NCBI RefSeq assembly: GCF_006152115.1
Contig: NZ_VDFU01000002.1
Location: 1-64,000, forward strand
Length of the DNA stretch: 64,000 nucleotides
From: Rubellimicrobium rubrum
GTDB taxonomy: Bacteria; Pseudomonadota; Alphaproteobacteria; Rhodobacterales; Rhodobacteraceae
Direction of reading: 5' to 3'
Below, piece by piece: positions 26,826-36,700 of the stretch (the first letter of the stretch is position 1; each line of letters begins with the position of its first letter). The translations under genes and the position numbers were made by a program. Below the pieces are notes generated by a model, which had not been told where the DNA came from, searched no databases, and saw only the letters and a list, made by a program, of their open reading frames with translations.

Positions 26826-27022
26826 GACGCTCCTCCCAAAGCTTCGGGGCAAGCCTACCAGCCCAGCCCCGGCCCGGTATACGACCAAAGCCGCAGGCCC
26901 GCGACACCCCTTTTACGACCAACGTGCAATATGCCGCCCCCGTCGCCCCCCGGATAGTGCAGCCAAGGCCCGCCTGCGCAAGGGCGCCGGACAAGGCCGT
27001 TACGACAATCGGGAGGGATCAC
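26826..27022. promoter_or_regulatory. Divergent control region of the PQQ dehydrogenase with two TACGACC boxes
   Basis: TATACGACCAAAG (26878-26890) and TTTTACGACCAACGTG (26911-26926) share the TACGACCAA core, with starts about 34 bases apart. They lie about 100 and 140 bases before the dehydrogenase ATG. Reading the opposite strand gives TTGGTCGTA, the same core found between the aldehyde dehydrogenase and NosR-like genes. Regulation by one shared factor is likely. Confidence 0.6.
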
Positions 27023-28789
27023 ATGAGACGTTTGATGCTGGCCGCCACGGTCAGCCTGCTGGCGGTCGGCGCGGCCCAGGCGCAGGTGACGCAAGAGGAC
27101 ATCGCCAACGACGCGACGACCACGGGCGACATCGTCACCAACGGCATGGGCCAGACGCTCCAGCGTTACAGCCCCCTCGAAACGCTGAACCGCACCAACG
27201 TCCAGAACCTCGTGCCCGCCTGGGCCTTTTCGCTCGGGGGCGAAAAGCAGCGCGGGCAGGAAACGCAGCCGCTGGTCTATGACGGCATCATGTACGTCAC
27301 GGGATCCTACTCCCGGCTTTATGCCATCGACATCGCGACCGGCAAGGAGATCTGGCAGTACGACGCGCGCCTGCCCGAAGGAATCCTGCCCTGCTGCGAC
27401 GTGGTGAACCGCGGGGCGGCTCTTTACGGCGACATGGTGATCTTCGGCACGCTGGATGCGCGGCTCGTGGCGCTGGACCGCAAGACCGGCGACGTGATCT
27501 GGAACAAGGAGATCGCGGATTACAAGGCGGGCTACAGCTACACCGCCGCGCCCTTGATCGTGAACGGCCTCGTCATCACCGGCAACTCGGGCGGCGAGTT
27601 CGGGATCGTGGGCGAGGTGCAGGCCCGCGACGTGAACACCGGCGAGATCGTCTGGACCCGTCCCACCATCGAAGGCCACATGGGCACGCTGAACGGCGAG
27701 CCCTCGACCATGACCGGGACGCTGAACGCGACCTGGCCGGGCGACATGTGGCAGACGGGCGGCGGCGCGACCTGGCTTGGCGGCTCCTATGACGCGGAAA
27801 CCGACACGCTGATCTTCGGCGCGGGCAACCCCTCTCCCTGGAACAGCCACCTGCGCGGCGCGGGCAAGCCCGCCGAGGGCAACACCGGCGACAACCTGTA
27901 CGCCGCCTCGCGCATCGCCCTGGATCCCGCCACCGGTGAGATCAAGTGGCACTTCCAGACCACCCCGCGCGAGGGCTGGGACTTCGACGGCGTCAACGAG
28001 GTCGTGCCCTACACCGACCGCGAAGGGAACGGCCGCCTCGCCACCGCTGACCGGAACGGGTTCTTCTACATTCTGAACCGCGAAGACGGGGCCTTCCTCC
28101 GCGCCACGCCCTTCGTCCAGAACATCACCTGGGCCAGCGGCATGGACGAGACCGGCCGCCCCATCTACAACGAGGACAACCGTCCGGGCGACCCGGCCGC
28201 CGCGGCCGAAGGCGAGAAGGGCGAGACCGTCTTCGCCGTGCCCTCCTTCCTGGGCGGCAAGAACTGGATGCCCATGGCCTACAGCCAGCGCACGGGCAAC
28301 TTCTACGTGCCCTCGAACGAATGGGGCATGGACATCTGGAACGAGCCCGTGACCTACCGCGAAGGCGCGGCCTATCTGGGCTCTGGCTTCACCATCAAGC
28401 CGATCTTCGAGGACCACATCGGCGCGCTCAAGGCGATCGACCCCGATACCGGCGAGATCAAGTGGGAGTACCACAACGATGCGCCGCTCTGGGGCGGCGT
28501 CATGACCACGGCAGGCGGCCTCGTGTTCTTCGGCACACCGGAAGGCGAGTTCCTGGCCTTGGACGACGAGACCGGCGAGACCCTGTGGTCCTTCCAGACC
28601 GGCTCGGGCATCGTCGGCCAGCCCGTCACCTGGGAGCAGGACGGCGAGCAGTACGTCACGGTCGTTTCCGGCTGGGGCGGCGCCGTACCTCTCTGGGGCG
28701 GCGAGGTCGCCAACCGGGTCAACTACCTGAACCAGGGCGGCATGGTCTGGACGTTCCGCCTGCCCAAGCAGCTCGCCTCGGCCCAGTAA
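27023..28789 (+). CDS. PQQ-dependent alcohol dehydrogenase, lanthanide type
   Basis: This 588-residue periplasmic eight-bladed quinoprotein has signal peptide [20 protein letters not shown]. It carries the adjacent cysteine pair C124-C125 ([12 protein letters not shown]), which forms the disulfide ring near PQQ. The catalytic Asp is D320 in [14 protein letters not shown]322 two residues on is the extra Asp that coordinates a lanthanide in XoxF/ExaF/PedH enzymes; calcium enzymes have Ala or another residue there. Propeller blades recur ([35 protein letters not shown]). It probably oxidises ethanol, methanol or other alcohols and feeds PedF. GGGAGG precedes the ATG, and the earlier frame start at 26924 is rejected. 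Confidence 0.93.
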   Translation: MRRLMLAATVSLLAVGAAQAQVTQEDIANDATTTGDIVTNGMGQTLQRYSPLETLNRTNVQNLVPAWAFSLGGEKQRGQETQPLVYDGIMYVTGSYSRLYAIDIATGKEIWQYDARLPEGILPCCDVVNRGAALYGDMVIFGTLDARLVALDRKTGDVIWNKEIADYKAGYSYTAAPLIVNGLVITGNSGGEFGIVGEVQARDVNTGEIVWTRPTIEGHMGTLNGEPSTMTGTLNATWPGDMWQTGGGATWLGGSYDAETDTLIFGAGNPSPWNSHLRGAGKPAEGNTGDNLYAASRIALDPATGEIKWHFQTTPREGWDFDGVNEVVPYTDREGNGRLATADRNGFFYILNREDGAFLRATPFVQNITWASGMDETGRPIYNEDNRPGDPAAAAEGEKGETVFAVPSFLGGKNWMPMAYSQRTGNFYVPSNEWGMDIWNEPVTYREGAAYLGSGFTIKPIFEDHIGALKAIDPDTGEIKWEYHNDAPLWGGVMTTAGGLVFFGTPEGEFLALDDETGETLWSFQTGSGIVGQPVTWEQDGEQYVTVVSGWGGAVPLWGGEVANRVNYLNQGGMVWTFRLPKQLASAQ

Positions 28790-28823
28790 CTCGGCCAGTA
28801 ACTCGGCCAGCCAAGAACACTGT

Positions 28824-28849
28824 CCGGCGCGTCCCCAAGGGCGCGCCGG
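28824..28849 (+). terminator. Terminator after the PQQ alcohol dehydrogenase
   Basis: CCGGCGCG (28824-28831) and CGCGCCGG (28842-28849) form a perfect 8-bp stem with a 10-base loop, followed by TTCCGTTTT. This is the best Rho-independent terminator in the window. It lies 34 bases past the dehydrogenase stop. Confidence 0.8.
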
Positions 28850-28941
28850 TTCCGTTTTCCGGTCTCCGACCTTTGTGGGCATATCCGGGCAGGAGGTCGG
28901 CTGCTAACCTTGGGACGATTCAACCCTCCGGACGCCCCATC

Positions 28942-29628
28942 ATGCAGGCCAGCCCTCTCGCCTCTCTGCCCCGGACCTTCGAAACGGCGCTGGTGGTGGA
29001 CGACCACCCGCTCTTTTGCGACGCGCTGTCCATGACGTTGCGCGCCGTGGCGGGCGTGGCCCGGACCGAAACGGCGGACAGCCTGTCGGCCGCCCTGGAC
29101 CGAATGGACGCGGGGCACGGGATCGACCTCGTGGTGCTCGATCTCAACCTGCCGGACGTGAGCGGGCTCGACGGCCTGATCCGGCTCAAGGCCGCTGCGG
29201 GCGAGGTGCCGGTTGTGATCGTGTCGTCGCTGACGGACCACCGCATGATCGCGGCCGCCATCCAGGCCGGGGCGGCCGGTTTTGTGCCCAAACACAGCCA
29301 GCGCGACGTGTTCCGGCGCGCCCTGGCCCAGGTCGCGGCCGGTCACGTCTTCGTGCCCGAAGGTGTCGTGCTGGAAAGCGAAAGCCCCGCCACAGGCCCC
29401 GAGGAGGTCATCCGCCGCCTGACCCAATTGACGCGCCAACAGGCGCGGATCCTCGAACTGATCTGCGAAGGCAAGCTGAACAAGCAGATCGCGTATGAAC
29501 TCTCGATCGCGGACGCCACGGTCAAGGCGCATGTGACGGCGATCATGCGCAAGCTGGGCGTGCAGACACGGACCCAGGCCGTGCTGCTGGCCCGCGAGGT
29601 GAGCTTTTCAACGATCTTGCACGACTGA
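28942..29628 (+). CDS. LuxR/NarL-family response regulator
   Basis: This 228-residue regulator has a receiver domain (residues about 14-125) with acidic pocket D20-D21, phosphorylation site D67 in LVVLDLNLPD, the Ser switch at SSLTDHR and K117 in GFVPKHS. A GerE-type HTH follows (about 160-222: LTRQQARILELICEGKLNKQ, IADATVKAHVTAIMRKLGVQ). Such regulators (ExaE/ErbR/AgmR type) control PQQ alcohol oxidation in pseudomonads. It follows the dehydrogenase terminator and precedes the FIST-domain and NahK-like genes. It is the best candidate to bind the WWGGTCGTA boxes of the cluster. Confidence 0.88.
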   Translation: MQASPLASLPRTFETALVVDDHPLFCDALSMTLRAVAGVARTETADSLSAALDRMDAGHGIDLVVLDLNLPDVSGLDGLIRLKAAAGEVPVVIVSSLTDHRMIAAAIQAGAAGFVPKHSQRDVFRRALAQVAAGHVFVPEGVVLESESPATGPEEVIRRLTQLTRQQARILELICEGKLNKQIAYELSIADATVKAHVTAIMRKLGVQTRTQAVLLAREVSFSTILHD

Positions 29629-29696
29629 TACGGCAGCCGCTACGATCCCCCCCGGACCGGACCACAATCATAACAGGTCCGCTGGGGAGGAAAACG

Positions 29697-30866
29697 ATGG
29701 AAGGGAGCGAGGCCCTGAGTCTGGCGCCGTGCCCCGACATGCCGCGGGTTCGCTCGGCGCAGGTCGCGCATGACCACCCCGAAGCCCTGACCCGCCTTTC
29801 CGAGCACCTGGGTCCGGACCTGGCCTTCGTCGCGCTGTTCGTCAGCCCCGATGCGGATTTCCCCGCGGTGATGGCGGAAGCGGTCCGGCGCTTTCCCGGC
29901 GCGGTCACCGTCGGCTGCACCACGGCAGGCGAGCTCGGCGGCCAGGGCTATGCCGAAGGGGCGATCGTTGCCGTCGGGCTGCCGCGCAGCAACTTCATCG
30001 CGGCCCCGATCCTCATCCCCGACCTTGATGCCATCAACAGCGAGCATCTGGTGGCGGACATGATCCGCGCCCGCACCGCCCTCATGGCGCAGGAGCCGCG
30101 CTGGCCCACCGAGTTCGCCTTCCTGCTAGTCGACGGGCTGTCTGTCCGCGAGGACGAACTCGTATCGGCCCTGGCAGCCGGGGCGGGGGCCGTGCCGCTG
30201 TTTGGCGGATCGGCGGGCGACGGCAGCCACTTCCGCGAGACCTTCGTGGCCCTGGGGGCCGAGCCGCGCCGCCATGCGGCCGTGCTGTGCATGATCCGCA
30301 CCGACTGCGAGGTGCAGGTCTTCAGCCTTGATCACCTGCAGCCGTCGCAAACCCGAATGGTCGTGACCGAGGCCGATCCCGCCCGCCGGATCGTGCGTCA
30401 GATCAATGCCGAGCCCGCTGCCCGCGAATACGCCCGCGTGCTGGGCAAGGACCCGGACCAGCTCACCCCCATGACCTTCGCGGCTCATCCGGTGGTGGTC
30501 CGCTTTGGTGGCACGCACCATGTCCGCGCGATCCAGCAGGTGCTGGACAACGGCGACCTCGTCTTCTTCTCGGCCATCGACGAGGGGTTGGTGCTCACCT
30601 TGGCCGAGGCCGAGGACATGGCCAAGCATCTTGACCGAGAGCTGTCGCGCATCCGCCAAGGCCGCGAGCCCGAGGCGATCTGGGCCTGCGACTGCATCCT
30701 GCGGCGCGTCGAGGCCCAGGAAACCCAGCAGACCCGCGCCCTGTCGTCGATCCTGGCCAAGCACCGCGTCGTGGGCTTTTCCACCTATGGCGAACAGATC
30801 AACGGCATGCATGTGAACCAGACCATGACCGGCGTCGCCATTTTCCCACCGCGCGAGCCGGCCTGA
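29697..30866 (+). CDS. FIST-domain sensor protein (NosP-like)
   Basis: The 389-residue cytoplasmic protein has the FIST N-terminal domain (LGPDLAFVALFVSPDADFPA, AVTVGCTTAGELGGQG) and FIST C-terminal domain (SLDHLQPSQTRMVVTEADPA, HVRAIQQVLDNGDLVFFSAI, MHVNQTMTGVAIFP). In Pseudomonas the FIST protein NosP binds haem, senses nitric oxide and controls the neighbouring kinase NahK. Here the next gene is a NahK-like kinase three bases downstream, so a NosP-NahK pair is the likely reading. Haem ligands cannot be assigned from sequence alone. GGGAGG lies 7 bases before the ATG. Confidence 0.82.
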   Translation: MEGSEALSLAPCPDMPRVRSAQVAHDHPEALTRLSEHLGPDLAFVALFVSPDADFPAVMAEAVRRFPGAVTVGCTTAGELGGQGYAEGAIVAVGLPRSNFIAAPILIPDLDAINSEHLVADMIRARTALMAQEPRWPTEFAFLLVDGLSVREDELVSALAAGAGAVPLFGGSAGDGSHFRETFVALGAEPRRHAAVLCMIRTDCEVQVFSLDHLQPSQTRMVVTEADPARRIVRQINAEPAAREYARVLGKDPDQLTPMTFAAHPVVVRFGGTHHVRAIQQVLDNGDLVFFSAIDEGLVLTLAEAEDMAKHLDRELSRIRQGREPEAIWACDCILRRVEAQETQQTRALSSILAKHRVVGFSTYGEQINGMHVNQTMTGVAIFPPREPA

Positions 30867-30869
30867 CGG

Positions 30870-33086
30870 ATGCCACCCAATGCGCTGATCGACCCGTCCG
30901 AACCGCTGGAACGGCAGAACGACAAGCTCCTGCGCATCTGCGAGGCGCTGATGAAGCGGGTGGAGCAGATCGACGACGACCGTGGCGTGGCCTACAGCCA
31001 GTTCCAGCGCGCCGTCCTTCTTGAGGATCAGGTGCGCGAGCGGACGCGCGACCTCGAGCACGCGCTGGATCTCCTCAATGAGTCCAACGCCCGCCTTGCC
31101 ACCGCCAGCCGAGAGACCGAGCGGGCGCGCTCGGACCTCGCCAACGCGATCGAGACGATCCAAGAGGGGTTTGCCCTTTTCGACCCCGACGACCGCATGG
31201 TGCTGTGCAACTCGCGCTTTGCCATGCACCTGCCCGACATCCGGCACGCGCTTCGGCCGGGCCTGACCTTTGCAGGCTACGTCGAGGAGGTCAGCCGCAG
31301 CGCCTATCTGGACCTGCCGCCCGGGATGACGCGAGCCGAATGGTCCGTGGACCGCATGGCCCGCCATGGCGAGATGCACGTCATCTTCAACGTCCGCATG
31401 GCCGGAGAACGCTGGGTCCAGGTCAGCGAGCACCGGATGGCGGGCGGGCAGACGGTCATCATGCAGACCGACGTGTCCGACATCATCCGGGCCGAGCGGC
31501 AAGAGCATGGTAAGGTCCTCGATGACCAGGCGCGGTTGATCCGAGCGACCCTCGAACACATCGTGCAGGGTGTCTGCATCGTGGACCCTCGGGGACGGCT
31601 GGCCGGGGTCAACCGGCGAATGGCTTCGCTCCTGGGCCTGCCCCTCACCCATCTGCGATCCGGCATGGACTTCGACCTGATCCTGAGCCGGCTCCAGTCG
31701 GGCACGAGCTTCGGACCCGACGTCTCGCCCAAGGACGTCCTGGCCTGGGTCCGTCAGGACGGCGGGCGCAAGCCGCTCCGCTTTGAGATCAGGCGCGGCG
31801 AGGGTCAGTGGTTCGACGTGTTCGCTGAGGAGATGCCCGACGGCGGCTTCGTGATCAGCCTGACCGATGTCAGCGCCGAAAGGGAAGCCGCGCGCGCCCT
31901 GCACGAGGCCAACGAGCTCCTGGAGGCGCGCGTCACATCACGGACGCTGGAGTTGGAGGACGCGCTCGCCGTGGCCGAGCGGGCCAACGCCTCGCGCACC
32001 CGTTTCGTCGCGGCAGCAAGCCACGACCTGCTCCAGCCGCTCTCGGCGGCCAAGCTCTACCTGTCCTCGATCGGAGAGGAACTGTCCGACAGCTATCACC
32101 GCGAGGTGGTGCACAAGGCGCAGAACGCGCTGAGCAGCGTGCAGGACATCATCGAGGCGCTGCTGGACATCTCCAAGCTGGAGTCCGGGCGCGCCGCCGC
32201 CGACATCCGCACGGTGGACCTGGGCGCTCTCCTGACGCAGCTTCGGGACGAGTTCGCGCCGGCTGCGGCATTGAAGGGGCTACAGCTCACGATCCGCCCG
32301 TCGGCGTTCCGCATCACGACCGACCCGACCTATATCCGGCGCATCCTCCAGAACCTCATCGGTAATGCGATCCGGTATACGGACCGTGGGCGCGTCCTTG
32401 TCGGGGTGCGACGGGTCGGTGGTTCCGTGCGGATCGGGGTCCACGACACCGGCCCCGGCATCCCCGAAGCGGAGCAGGAGAGCGTCTTCAAGGAGTTCCA
32501 TCGCCTGGGCCGCCGCGCGTCGGCCAGCGAAGGGCTGGGCCTCGGCCTTGCCATCGTGGATCGCGCCTGCGCCATGCTGGGCCATCCCCTGACCCTGGCC
32601 TCCGAGCCGGGACGGGGCACGGTGTTCACGGTGACGGTGCCGCTGGCCGAGCGGAGCAGCCACCTTCCCGCCGCGCCCCGGCGGGCGTCCGGCGGAGGGT
32701 GGCGCCACGAGGGCCTGACCGTCCTGGTCATCGAGAACGACCTCGACATGCGCCGTGCCCTGGGCCTTCTGTTGGGCAGCTGGGGCGTGAAGGTCCTGGA
32801 CGCGGGCTCCGAGCAGGAAGCCATGGAGCGGCTGGACGAGACAGGCCTGCGGCCCGATGCGCTGCTGGTGGACTTCCAGCTCGACGACGAGGAAACGGGC
32901 GTGCAGGCCATTCGCGCGCTACGTCGCAGGCTCGGCCGGGTGCCCGCCCGGATCGTGACCGCGAACCGCGCGCCCGAGCTGGCCGCCCAAGCCAAGCGGA
33001 TCGGGGTCGAGACGCTCTACAAGCCGCTCGACCCCCTCATGCTGCACCTTTTCCTGGGCTCCCTCGCGCTGCGCCGACCGACCTGA
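30870..33086 (+). CDS. Hybrid histidine kinase/response regulator (NahK-like)
   Basis: This 738-residue protein has no transmembrane segments. An N-terminal coiled coil precedes PAS domains (about 85-210 and 220-340: GFALFDPDDRMVLCNSRFAM and GVCIVDPRGRLAGVNRRMAS). The kinase core has phospho-accepting H385 in AAASHDLLQPLSAAKLYLSS, the ATP-binding N-box LQNLIGNAIRYTDRG, DTGPGIP and EGLGLGLAIVDRA. A C-terminal receiver follows (LTVLVIENDLDMRRALG, LLVDFQLDDEETG). The layout is that of NahK/ErcS'-type kinases linked to quinoprotein ethanol oxidation in Pseudomonas. It overlaps the convergent SRPBCC gene by about 50 bases. Confidence 0.87.
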   Translation: MPPNALIDPSEPLERQNDKLLRICEALMKRVEQIDDDRGVAYSQFQRAVLLEDQVRERTRDLEHALDLLNESNARLATASRETERARSDLANAIETIQEGFALFDPDDRMVLCNSRFAMHLPDIRHALRPGLTFAGYVEEVSRSAYLDLPPGMTRAEWSVDRMARHGEMHVIFNVRMAGERWVQVSEHRMAGGQTVIMQTDVSDIIRAERQEHGKVLDDQARLIRATLEHIVQGVCIVDPRGRLAGVNRRMASLLGLPLTHLRSGMDFDLILSRLQSGTSFGPDVSPKDVLAWVRQDGGRKPLRFEIRRGEGQWFDVFAEEMPDGGFVISLTDVSAEREAARALHEANELLEARVTSRTLELEDALAVAERANASRTRFVAAASHDLLQPLSAAKLYLSSIGEELSDSYHREVVHKAQNALSSVQDIIEALLDISKLESGRAAADIRTVDLGALLTQLRDEFAPAAALKGLQLTIRPSAFRITTDPTYIRRILQNLIGNAIRYTDRGRVLVGVRRVGGSVRIGVHDTGPGIPEAEQESVFKEFHRLGRRASASEGLGLGLAIVDRACAMLGHPLTLASEPGRGTVFTVTVPLAERSSHLPAAPRRASGGGWRHEGLTVLVIENDLDMRRALGLLLGSWGVKVLDAGSEQEAMERLDETGLRPDALLVDFQLDDEETGVQAIRALRRRLGRVPARIVTANRAPELAAQAKRIGVETLYKPLDPLMLHLFLGSLALRRPT

Positions 33087-33621
33087 TCGCCCGGCGGAAG
33101 GTCAAGCGCGACGGGCCGGGCGGCGGCGGGACGCGTGCCCGCTCGGCCGCGGTGCCGGCGCGGCGGCGGATCACCTCCAGCCGAAGGCTGTCCTCGCCCC
33201 TGCGCATGGCCCAGTTGTGGTTGGCGGTGAAGACCGGGCGAAGAAGCCAGGTCAGCGCCCGCAGCATGGGTTTGCGCGCCTCGACCTCCCAGTCGTAACG
33301 GATCACCGCCACCGGACCTTCCTGCGCAAAGGTCCATTCGCCGCGCCCGGTGAAATCCCCCACGGGCACCAGCACGACCCGTCGTGGCGGGTCCACCTCG
33401 ATCACCCGGAAGCTCCAGCGCAGGGTATAGGGGAGCCAGCCCTTGGTAAGGAGCGCGACTTCCTTGCCGACGCCCGTTGCATCGCCACGGGCCGTTTCCT
33501 CAACAGCCAGGTAGACTGAGGGCCACCAGGTCGTGAGGCCGGCGATGTCCGAAAGGATCGCGGCCACCTCCTCCAAGGACGCCTCGATGCGCCACGTGGT
33601 GACGATGTGGTATCGGCTCAT
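33037..33621 (-). CDS. SRPBCC-family (START-like) protein
   Basis: The 194-residue product has the helix-grip fold pattern of polyketide cyclase/SRPBCC proteins, with an N-terminal MSRYHIVTTWRIEASLEEVA strand-helix, DIAGLTTWWPSVYLAVEE and the central PRRVVLVPVGDFTGRGEWTF strands. These proteins bind hydrophobic ligands, and neither ligand nor function is known. The C-terminus (VPPPPGPSRLTFRRAIRS) is basic and low-complexity. The ATG at 33621 is preferred to the longer frame to 33711. Its tail overlaps the end of the convergent hybrid-kinase gene. Confidence 0.8.
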   Translation of the reverse strand: MSRYHIVTTWRIEASLEEVAAILSDIAGLTTWWPSVYLAVEETARGDATGVGKEVALLTKGWLPYTLRWSFRVIEVDPPRRVVLVPVGDFTGRGEWTFAQEGPVAVIRYDWEVEARKPMLRALTWLLRPVFTANHNWAMRRGEDSLRLEVIRRRAGTAAERARVPPPPGPSRLTFRRAIRSVGAARGSPGKGAA

Positions 33622-33718
33622 CCGGCGTCCCTGCCCTTTCGCGCGCCGGGCTGGACGCAAAGCCCGCCGTCGGTCATCGGGGAACCTAGGGGGACGGCGC
33701 GGCCCTGCCACCCATCCG

Positions 33719-36700
33719 TCAGCCCTCGATGCTTTCGCGGATCTTGCGGGTCAGGGCTTCCATCTGGAACGGCTTGGTGATGATCGACATGTCGCGGTCG
33801 AGCTGGCCGTTGCCGATCACCGCGTTCTCGGCATAGCCGGTGATGAACAGGATCTTGAGCTCGGGCCGGACCAGACGGGCCGCATCCGCGACCTGCCGTC
33901 CGTTCAAGCCGCCCGGCAACCCCACATCGGTGATGAGCAGGTCCACCCGTGCGTCGGACTGCAGGATCCGAAGTCCTGACGGCCCGTCGGCCGCTTCGAG
34001 CGCCGCGTAGCCGGCCTCGTCCAGAACCTCGCGCACCAGCATGCGGATCGTCGGCTCGTCATCGATGACAAGCACCACCTCGCCATCGCCGGTGGAGGCG
34101 GGCCTGTCCCGGTCGCCGTCCAGGTCCACCTCGAGTTCCATCTCGGAGGCATGGCGGGGCAAGTAGATGGACACGGTCGTGCCCTGCCCTTCCTCCGAGT
34201 AGAGCCGGACCTGCCCGCCCGACTGGCGGGCAAATCCGTAGATCATCGAAAGGCCAAGCCCGGTCCCCTGGCCCAGGGGCTTGGTGGTGAAGAAGGGTTC
34301 GAAGACCTTGGCGGCGACGTGGGGCGACATGCCTGTTCCCGTGTCGCTCACACTGAGCGAGATGTACTGGCCCGGCCCGAGGTCGAGTTGCGAGGCCATG
34401 CGTGGATCGAGCCAGCGGTTCGCCGTCTCGATGGTCAGTCGTCCGCCATCCGGCATCGCGTCGCGGGCGTTGATGCACAGGTTGAGCAGGGCGTTCTCGA
34501 GCTGATTTGGGTCCACGAGCGTCGGCCAGAGCCCGCCGGTTCCCACGACCTCCAGATATACCGAGGGCCCCACGGTGCGCCGGATCAGCTCCTCCATCCC
34601 CCGCACCAGCCGGTTCACGTCCGTGGGCTTGGGATCGAGCGTCTGCCGTCGCGAGAATGCCAGGAGCCGATGGGTCAGCGCCGCCGCCCGCTTCACCGCG
34701 CCCTGCGCGGCGGTCAGATAGCGCTGGACCGCATGGGGCTGCCCCTGCTCGATCCGGGCGCCGATCATCTCGAGGCTGCCGCCGATGCCGGTGAGCAGGT
34801 TGTTGAAGTCATGCGCCAGCCCACCGGTCAACTGGCCCACGGCCTCCATCTTCTGAGACTGGCGCAAGGCGTCCTCGGCCTCAAGGAGCTGCCTGCTCCG
34901 CTCCTGCACGCGCTGTTCCAGCGTTTCGTTGAGTTCGCGCAGGGCCGACGCGCTGGCTCGCAGCTCGGCCTCGGCGCGGGCCCGCTCGACATGGGCCCAG
35001 GACCGGTCGGTGACGTCACGGACCATGGCACGTTCGGCCGCGGCCCAGCCATGCGGCCTTGCGTGGTGAACGGCCATCAACGCGACCAGCCGCCCTTCCT
35101 TGACCAGCGGCATGCAGATCGTGGCAGCGATGCCAATGCTGCCGAAGGTCGCTGCGGCGTCCGGGGACAGCTCGGCCTGGACGTCGCCCACCACCAGGGG
35201 AAGGCCCGCCCGCAGGTTGCGCACGGCTGTCTCTCCAAAGGCCGCGAGCTTGTAGCGTCCGACGATGCTTTTCGACCCCAGCGCCGCCCAGTCGCCCCGG
35301 ATGGTGAAACCGTCCTCGTCGGGGTCCATGTCAGCGTAAGCGCAGATCGCCGCGCCCATGTGGAGGCCCAGCATGCGCGTGGTGATGGCCATCACGGCAT
35401 CGGCGTCGGGCGCCGCTGCCGTCTCGCGGCCCAGCGCATCGAGGAAGCGCAGCCTCTCGCTCCCGAGCCGGAGGGCCTGCTCGGCGCGGCGCCTCTCGAC
35501 CATGACCCGCGTCCGCTCGGCCACGTCGCGCAGGAAGGCCAGTTCCTCGACAAGCCAGGACCGGCTCCGGGAATGGTTGAGGTAGAACAGCGCGACCGTG
35601 CGCCCCCCTTCCACCACCGGCACGTTGACCACTGCTCGGGCATTGATGACCGTAAGCGCGTCAGCCGTCGCGACTGTACGCGGATCGGTCTCGGCGTCCT
35701 CGATCACCACCATCTCGCCCCGAGCGAGGTCATCTATGTACGAGCCGTAGTCGCGGAAATGGAGCAGGCCAGCCAAGCTGGCAATGCCCGGAGCGTTCCA
35801 GTCCCGCTCGACCAGGATCGTCTCGCTCACCAGATCGACCGTTCCATAGCCCGCCCGGTCCACGTCCAGCGTCTCGCCCAGGATGCGGCCGGCGATGTAG
35901 GAAATGTCGGTAGGATCGTCGAGGTCGCGGAACGCGTCGGCAAGCCGGACCAGGGCCTCGCGCATCCGCTGCGCCCGCTTGCCGTCCGTGATGTCCAGCG
36001 ACACGCCGGTCAGGCGCAGCAGCGTGCCGTCCTCGGCGATCGCTGGCCGACCGCGGACGGCCACCCAGCGCACGTCGCCTTGGGGGCTGAGGACGCGGAA
36101 CTCGATCTCAAAGTCTGTCCGTTGGGCCAGGTTGCGGGCGGTGGCGGCCTCCAGCCGGGGCCGGTCGGCAGGATGCACGGCCTCCTGAAGTTCGGCATAG
36201 GTGCAGGGCCTCTCCGGATCGAGGCCGAACGTCTCCCGGCAGGTCGGCGACGACACGAACGCCCCGGACGTCAGATCGAGGCTCCAGGCCCCGAAGCGTC
36301 CGGCTTCGAGGGTGAAGCGCAACTCTTCCTCTCGGGCCTGCTGGTCGAGAAGGCGGCCGCTGAGCTCGGCCAGCAGAGCCGCGTTGCTGGTCTCGAGGTT
36401 CGCGAGCCTCTCGCGCTCCATGGTGACGTCGACCTGGCTCGCGAAGAAGTAGGCGAGGTCGCCGTTCGCGTCCCAGACCGGAGCCATCAGGAGGCGGTTC
36501 CAGAACGGCTCGCCGTTCTTGCGGTAGTTGCGGATGTCGGCCTCGATGGACCGGGCGCCGTTCACCGCCTCGCGGATGCGGCTACGGACGGCCGGATCGG
36601 TCTCCTGTCCCTGGAGGAAGCGGCAGTTCCGGCCCAGGATCTCGTCGCGGCCGTAGCCCGTAAGACGGCAGAACGCGTCGTTGGCGAAGATCACGGGATT

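Noticed and set aside
26855-28882. Minus-strand open frame of about 675 codons
   Set aside because: It is antisense to the PQQ dehydrogenase and has no recognisable domain; the sense gene has signal peptide, ribosome site and catalytic residues.
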